Source: Girardia tigrina
Lineage: Eukaryota > Platyhelminthes > Tricladida > Dugesiidae
Length of the DNA: 64,000 bases
Assembly: GCA_001938485.1 (NCBI GenBank)
Contig: MQRK01226294.1
Location: forward strand, 15,741-79,740
Direction: 5' to 3'
The position numbers and the translations under genes were made by a program. Under the pieces are notes generated by a model. The model was not told the DNA's origin. It searched no databases and saw nothing but the letters and a program-made list of their open reading frames with translations. Positions within the stretch are counted from its first letter, which is position 1, and the number at the start of each line of letters is the position of its first letter. Below, one piece after another: positions 53,701 to 59,700 of the stretch.

Positions 53701-56700
53701 TCATCTACCTCATCTTTAGATTCTTCAGATTCTTCATTGCTTTCCTCAATAACTACATTGTCAACGTCTTCGTGTTCATTCGGATAAAAATTGAATGTGG
53801 TCTTCTTGAAGCCATTTTTGATGGAAGAAACTGGAACGGAATCCAACGACTGATATCCATTGACAAATCTCTTCGCATGAAGCTCTCTTCAAATTTCCTG
53901 ATTTCGTATATTGCTTATAACCATTAATCATCCAGTTTTCCCAATGACGACGTAAATGAGCTTTAAATGATTTGTTGACACTGATATCCAAAACTTGTAA
54001 TTTTTTCGTTAAGCCACCTGGAATCATGGCCATTAAGGTTCCATTTGCAACAAATTTCGATTTGACTTAAGCAGTTCGATGTCCAGGAGCAGAATCTAGC
54101 ATAAGAAGTGATTTTGGATTAGAAATTGCCATTCTTCTTCTCAACCATACTTTTTCAAACCACAGAAGAGTTTCATTGGATGTCATGCAAGATTTTTCAT
54201 TAGCTGATACGATAACATTTTGTGGAAACGATCTTTTTGGTATTGTTTTGCGGCGGAAAATGACACATGCGGGCAATTTATAGCCATCAGCAGTAACACA
54301 TAAGACGTCTGTAAATCGAGATTTTTCAGTACCAGTTGTTGCGACGCGACCATCAGAAGAACCTTTTTGGTCAACTGTAAATTTTGATGGCATATCAAAT
54401 GTTACATGAACTTCATCCATGTTGCCAATGTGTAGAAAAGAATATGCTTCTTTGTTTTTTGAAACAAAATCCACAAAATTCATCATTTGCTGTTCCCAAT
54501 CATCAGAAAGTTTCTGACCAACTGAACTTACTGCATGAAGCTACTAATCAAAAATGCAGAACATTTAAAATCTTTAATTTTCATTCGTACAGCCATTCCT
54601 CTAGCTTCACTTAAAATTGATGTTCCGGAAACAATATATCATTCTTTTCTTTGTTTCAGCACCCACTCTTTTAATTTTACTTCCAATTCTGGTCATTTAA
54701 TCGATCGAATTCTCTTCACAACTTTTGCTTCCTTATTTCCTTTGGCTTCCATGAGATCATTCTCGTTCTTCCATCCTTGAATTTGATTGCGATGAACTTT
54801 GAAATGTTCAGCTGCCTTTGAATGTGAATAATTTAGAGCGTAATTAACAGCCTCCAGTTTAAATTGCAATGTATAAGTCTTTCGCTTTGCACTTGACATT
54901 TTTAGAGTACCCAGTTTTATGGTAAATTAAAACTAATTTTCATTTAAAAATAAAATTTTTAAAAGAAGCATCACAAAACATTATTAAAAACATTTTAAAT
55001 AAAATTTAAAAAAAAGCATAAAAAACATTATAAAAAACATTTTAAATAAAATTTTTAAAAGCATAAAAAACATTATTAAAACAATTTATTAAAAAATTTT
55101 AAAAAGTATAAAAACATATAATAAGATGGCACCTTAGAAGAAAGTGGCACCTAAGAAGAAAAACATAGAATTTCAGGATCCAAAAAAATTTAATAAGGTG
55201 GCACCTAAGAAGCAGTGGTACCTTATAACCATAAAACAGGATATTTACAATTGTAATAAATACGACACTAAATACATGCTTATTATCATTTTAATTAGAA
55301 ATTTTTAGACAATAAAATGCATTTAGTTTAGAAGAGAAACTTTTTAAGAAGTTGAACAGTAATAGTTAAAATAAATTAATTACAATTGAGTCTGCTTAAG
55401 TTTGATTTGATTTTGATAAAGCATACAAAGTATGTCAATTATATTACTTTTGCCATAGTGTAAAAGTCAAAATTTGAACTTTCAAAAGCCTTAAAACATA
55501 AGTCGAAATGCGAGATATCTCAATCTGACTAAAGCGGCGATTTTTAACATCTAATGTAAATTAATTACACAAAAATATAAATTACAAATTTACAACTTGA
55601 TGTTAGAGATGGAACAGCTGTTGGCTATTTTCTTTATTCAATTAAAAAAAATGCAATTAAAAAAAATTATGCAATTAAAAATTGATACTAATCTTTGGTC
55701 AATTGCCAATTCACCTCACCTGCAAAGGATGTAAGTGTATTGTAATGCCTGGTATTGTACAGTGTCAGTTTTATTGAAACATTTATTACAATTACAATTC
55801 GAATCTTCTTTATGACAATTCGTAATAGTGTTTTCACTCATATTCATCGATTAAAGTTAAACCTACATATTCTTTTAAAAATATTTTCTACAAATGTTAT
55901 TGGTTAAAATCAATTTACTATTAATCATTAAAAAATAATTATTTGATTTATTAATTTATAAATTTAAAAATAAAAATAATAAAATCATTTAAAATTTACA
56001 ATCATTATAGATTAAAAATAAACTTGAATAAATTAGTTTCAGACAATAAGAATTAAAATATTAATCAACCATCTGAATACGAGAGATAATTCCAAATCAA
56101 CATACAATATTCAAAAAAACAAAACAATAACCTTCCAAATATTCCTCACGGAAATTCATGTTTCTCCACTTACTGTGTTCCATATTATCTTTTGTTTCAT
56201 ACAAACACTTGATATCTAACATATACCGTGTGTTCTGTGATCCTATATACACAAACTCATTTTCGACATGGATAGTCTAGATCAGGCATGGTCAATAATT
56301 TTTGACCCAGGGCCAGATTGAAAAGGAAAGTTTTTTCACGGGCCGGACAAAATATTAAAATTAAAAAATATAAATAAAAAATATTAAAACAATACAAATT
56401 TATTATCAATTTTATTTATAAATAAATGCAAATAATTTAGTATAACAAATTGTCAAAAAAACTAATGTGATGTATTGAGGCGCTTTCCATGGCATATTGT
56501 TTTCTTAATATGTGGCTCTAAACTTGTAGTAGCTATTTTAACACAGATTTTAAATGTAAATCATTTAATCTTGATCTTGTTGTACTTTTATTTAGATTCA
56601 TTAAAGAAAAAGTTTGTTCACATATAGATGTTGAGCTGAAGATTACTAAATATTTCTTTGCAAGCTTTTTTAAATTACCGCTTTATCCATTATTTCATTG

Positions 56701-59700
56701 CTTATAAAAATTGCAGAATTTTTCTTGCTCTTTTCGATATTTATAGTGTAATAATTCATCACATTGTAAATTTATTATTTCTAATTGTATATCAACATGA
56801 ACGTCATATACATGTACAGAAAATGGATTTCAGATAACGGATTATCCATTTTCTTGAAGCAATCGAATCTCTGCTCGAAATCTATCATTAGTGCAAATAT
56901 ATTGTTATTAAATTCTAGAATCTTTTCTATTGATATATTTGAAGATACAGTCTCTAATGTTGGAAAATGATCAAATTTTAATTCGACAAGAGTTCTAGAA
57001 AAAAGACTTAGTTTCATTTGTAAAGATTTTAACTTTTGTATTAAATCATAAGCATATAAATTTTTTCCTTGTAAACATATGTTAAATTCGTTAAAATATG
57101 TTAGAAGATGCAAAGAAAATGATAAATCACAAATCCAATTAGGTTCTGATAATTCAGGAAAATCTTCATTTTCTGTAAGCGTTAAAAATATTTTTATTTC
57201 ATCTTGGAGATCCCACACACGTATTATTAACAATATAACTTACAATACAATATTATTAAATGCAACTTTTCCCAAGTTTAACCAACGGATTTTATTGTAA
57301 TATAGTACATCTAAGTAATTGGTATTAAGTTCTTCAAGGAGTGTAATAAATTGTCTGTGTTTTAATCCATTTGATCGAAGAAAATTCACTAATTTCACAA
57401 CAACGATTGTAACATGATCTATTTTTAAAATATCTTTTCATAATGCGTGTTGATGAATAATGTATTGTATGGGTATAATTTTATGGTTAGGATCAATTTC
57501 AGAAATTTTGTCTTTAATTCGCTTTATGAGACCAGTATTTTTTTCCAATCATATTTGGCGATCCAATATATATTTATATTATATTTACCATTTTTTCCAG
57601 TCAAGTAGTCGGTCATTCTTACTTCCTTTGTAAGATGGTCATTCGATGGTGATGACTCATTTCGTTCTTTAAACTTCGAAGAATGTGAATATTCACTTCC
57701 AAACTTTGCACTTCACCATTTTCTTCTTGCAATGGTTTAAGACACATCAGTAGTTTTATGCAAAAATCTTTAACCATCTCCTTTTTACTAACTGTGCTTG
57801 CGGGTTGTGCAGATATTGAAGGACAACTGATGCTTCATTGTACTGCAGTTGTTTTGCAATATTAAAAAAAATTTTTATTTATCTGTAAAAAAATCCTCTT
57901 CTCAAATACTGCAAGTTCCTTAAAAGATTCATCGATGAAAACAGTTTAATCAATGAAGTAATTCAAGCGACAAACTGTTTTCATACATGCCTTGCTCCTA
58001 CACAGATTCATATCTTGATTATATAAAACAGAGAAAGAGAAACGCCAAGGGATCGTTTTTGTTGTAAAACAGTGTGATTTACTAAAACTAAAGCTTCCAT
58101 CCAAAAAGAAAAAAGTTTCTAAACATTTTGTATATTTAACTTTTCAAAAGAAACGTATCATCGTTTATTGTTTAAAATTCGATGAACACTCAGTTTGTTC
58201 TTTCCTGAGGCTAAACTTTGGAATCGTTTCCCCAAAAATCCATCAATTCGACAAACTTTTCACCACATCCATACACAATTTACAGTTGCTTGCATTTAAT
58301 AAAAAATATGATTAATATGACATGAATATTTATGGCAAAGATGCTTTATTTTTTTAAAGGTAAGTAAATTTATCTATTTATTTATTAAACACATGATTTA
58401 AATTAAATTATCACAAAAAATATTTCAAAAAGCCGTCAGGAAAATTTTTTTTGATATGACGATAATAATTTCGCAAATCTTTAGTCGTCTTTAACGACCA
58501 CAGTTCCGATTAACTGTTGTAAAAAGACCTGCCTTTGGTTGGGAGGAATGGAAAGCATGTCCGGATAGTTTGTTATCTCTATTTGTATATCTCTTTTTAG
58601 TTTGACGAAGAACGCCTCGATAGAGTTGAGGAAAGGGGAAAATAGGGGAAGGTTAATGATGATGTGATTCGATAAGGTATTGATGTGGATCCGGACATTG
58701 TCATAGGTTAAATAATCTGGAGTTCCGGGTAACCTAGCAGATAATTCAGTGATGAATGTCTGATATTTGATATGGTCCAAGCTTCAACAATGTACTTGGA
58801 ATAAAAGTGGTTCTTACTTGGAGATTATCATAACTAGGGACATATTTTTGCCCATATTTGTAGACACCACTACATTGACTGGACATCCATTCTACGGTGC
58901 TTGTGGTGTTTTTGTCACGCGGAGTTTTTATTCGCGACGCTTTGTCGTGATACCTACTAAATCATTGGATAAAAATGAATTTATTTCAAAAAAAGTTTTG
59001 ACACATTGTGAAAGGCAGGTGCAAAAATGCGAAAAAAATATAAGGTCAACTTGAAATAAACAATATTATGTAATCAAATATAATATTCGTCAAAGTGTTC
59101 ATTGTAATGGAATGACGGATGGAATTGTAGTGCTTTATAAAAACTTAGTAATTATAATAATAGTAATAACACATAATAATTATTATCATTAACCAATATT
59201 ATTTAACGTATAAGAATTTCGTTCTTTCATTGAAAAAAAATCACTTGATGAATTTCCAACAACAATGAAACAAGTATAACGATAAACAAAATACATTTCA
59301 TTATTTTTGAGAAATGTATTAACATATTTTTATTTACCGAATATTAGTTTGAATATTCGTTACATTTTGATTTGATGTATTTGAAATAAAATTTAATTTT
59401 CTTAATTTATTTTGATAATACACTTTTGTAAATTAGTTGTTTTGTTTTTTTAATGAAATTTTAATCTGTTAACAATCAAAACGAAATTACCTCACAATCT
59501 TTGCAAAATATCACCGAGGACGTTCTTTCATCACTGTAATTTTCACAGTGGTTCTTTCGAAGCGTTGTGATAAATTCTCGGACGTGTTGTTGAATCTCTT
59601 CGTCTCTCTCGAGAATCGTTGTTAGAACCCGACGACAATCGGCAACCGTGGAAAAGTGTTCATAGAGCGATTGGCGAGTGGATTTATTCGAAGTCAATAT

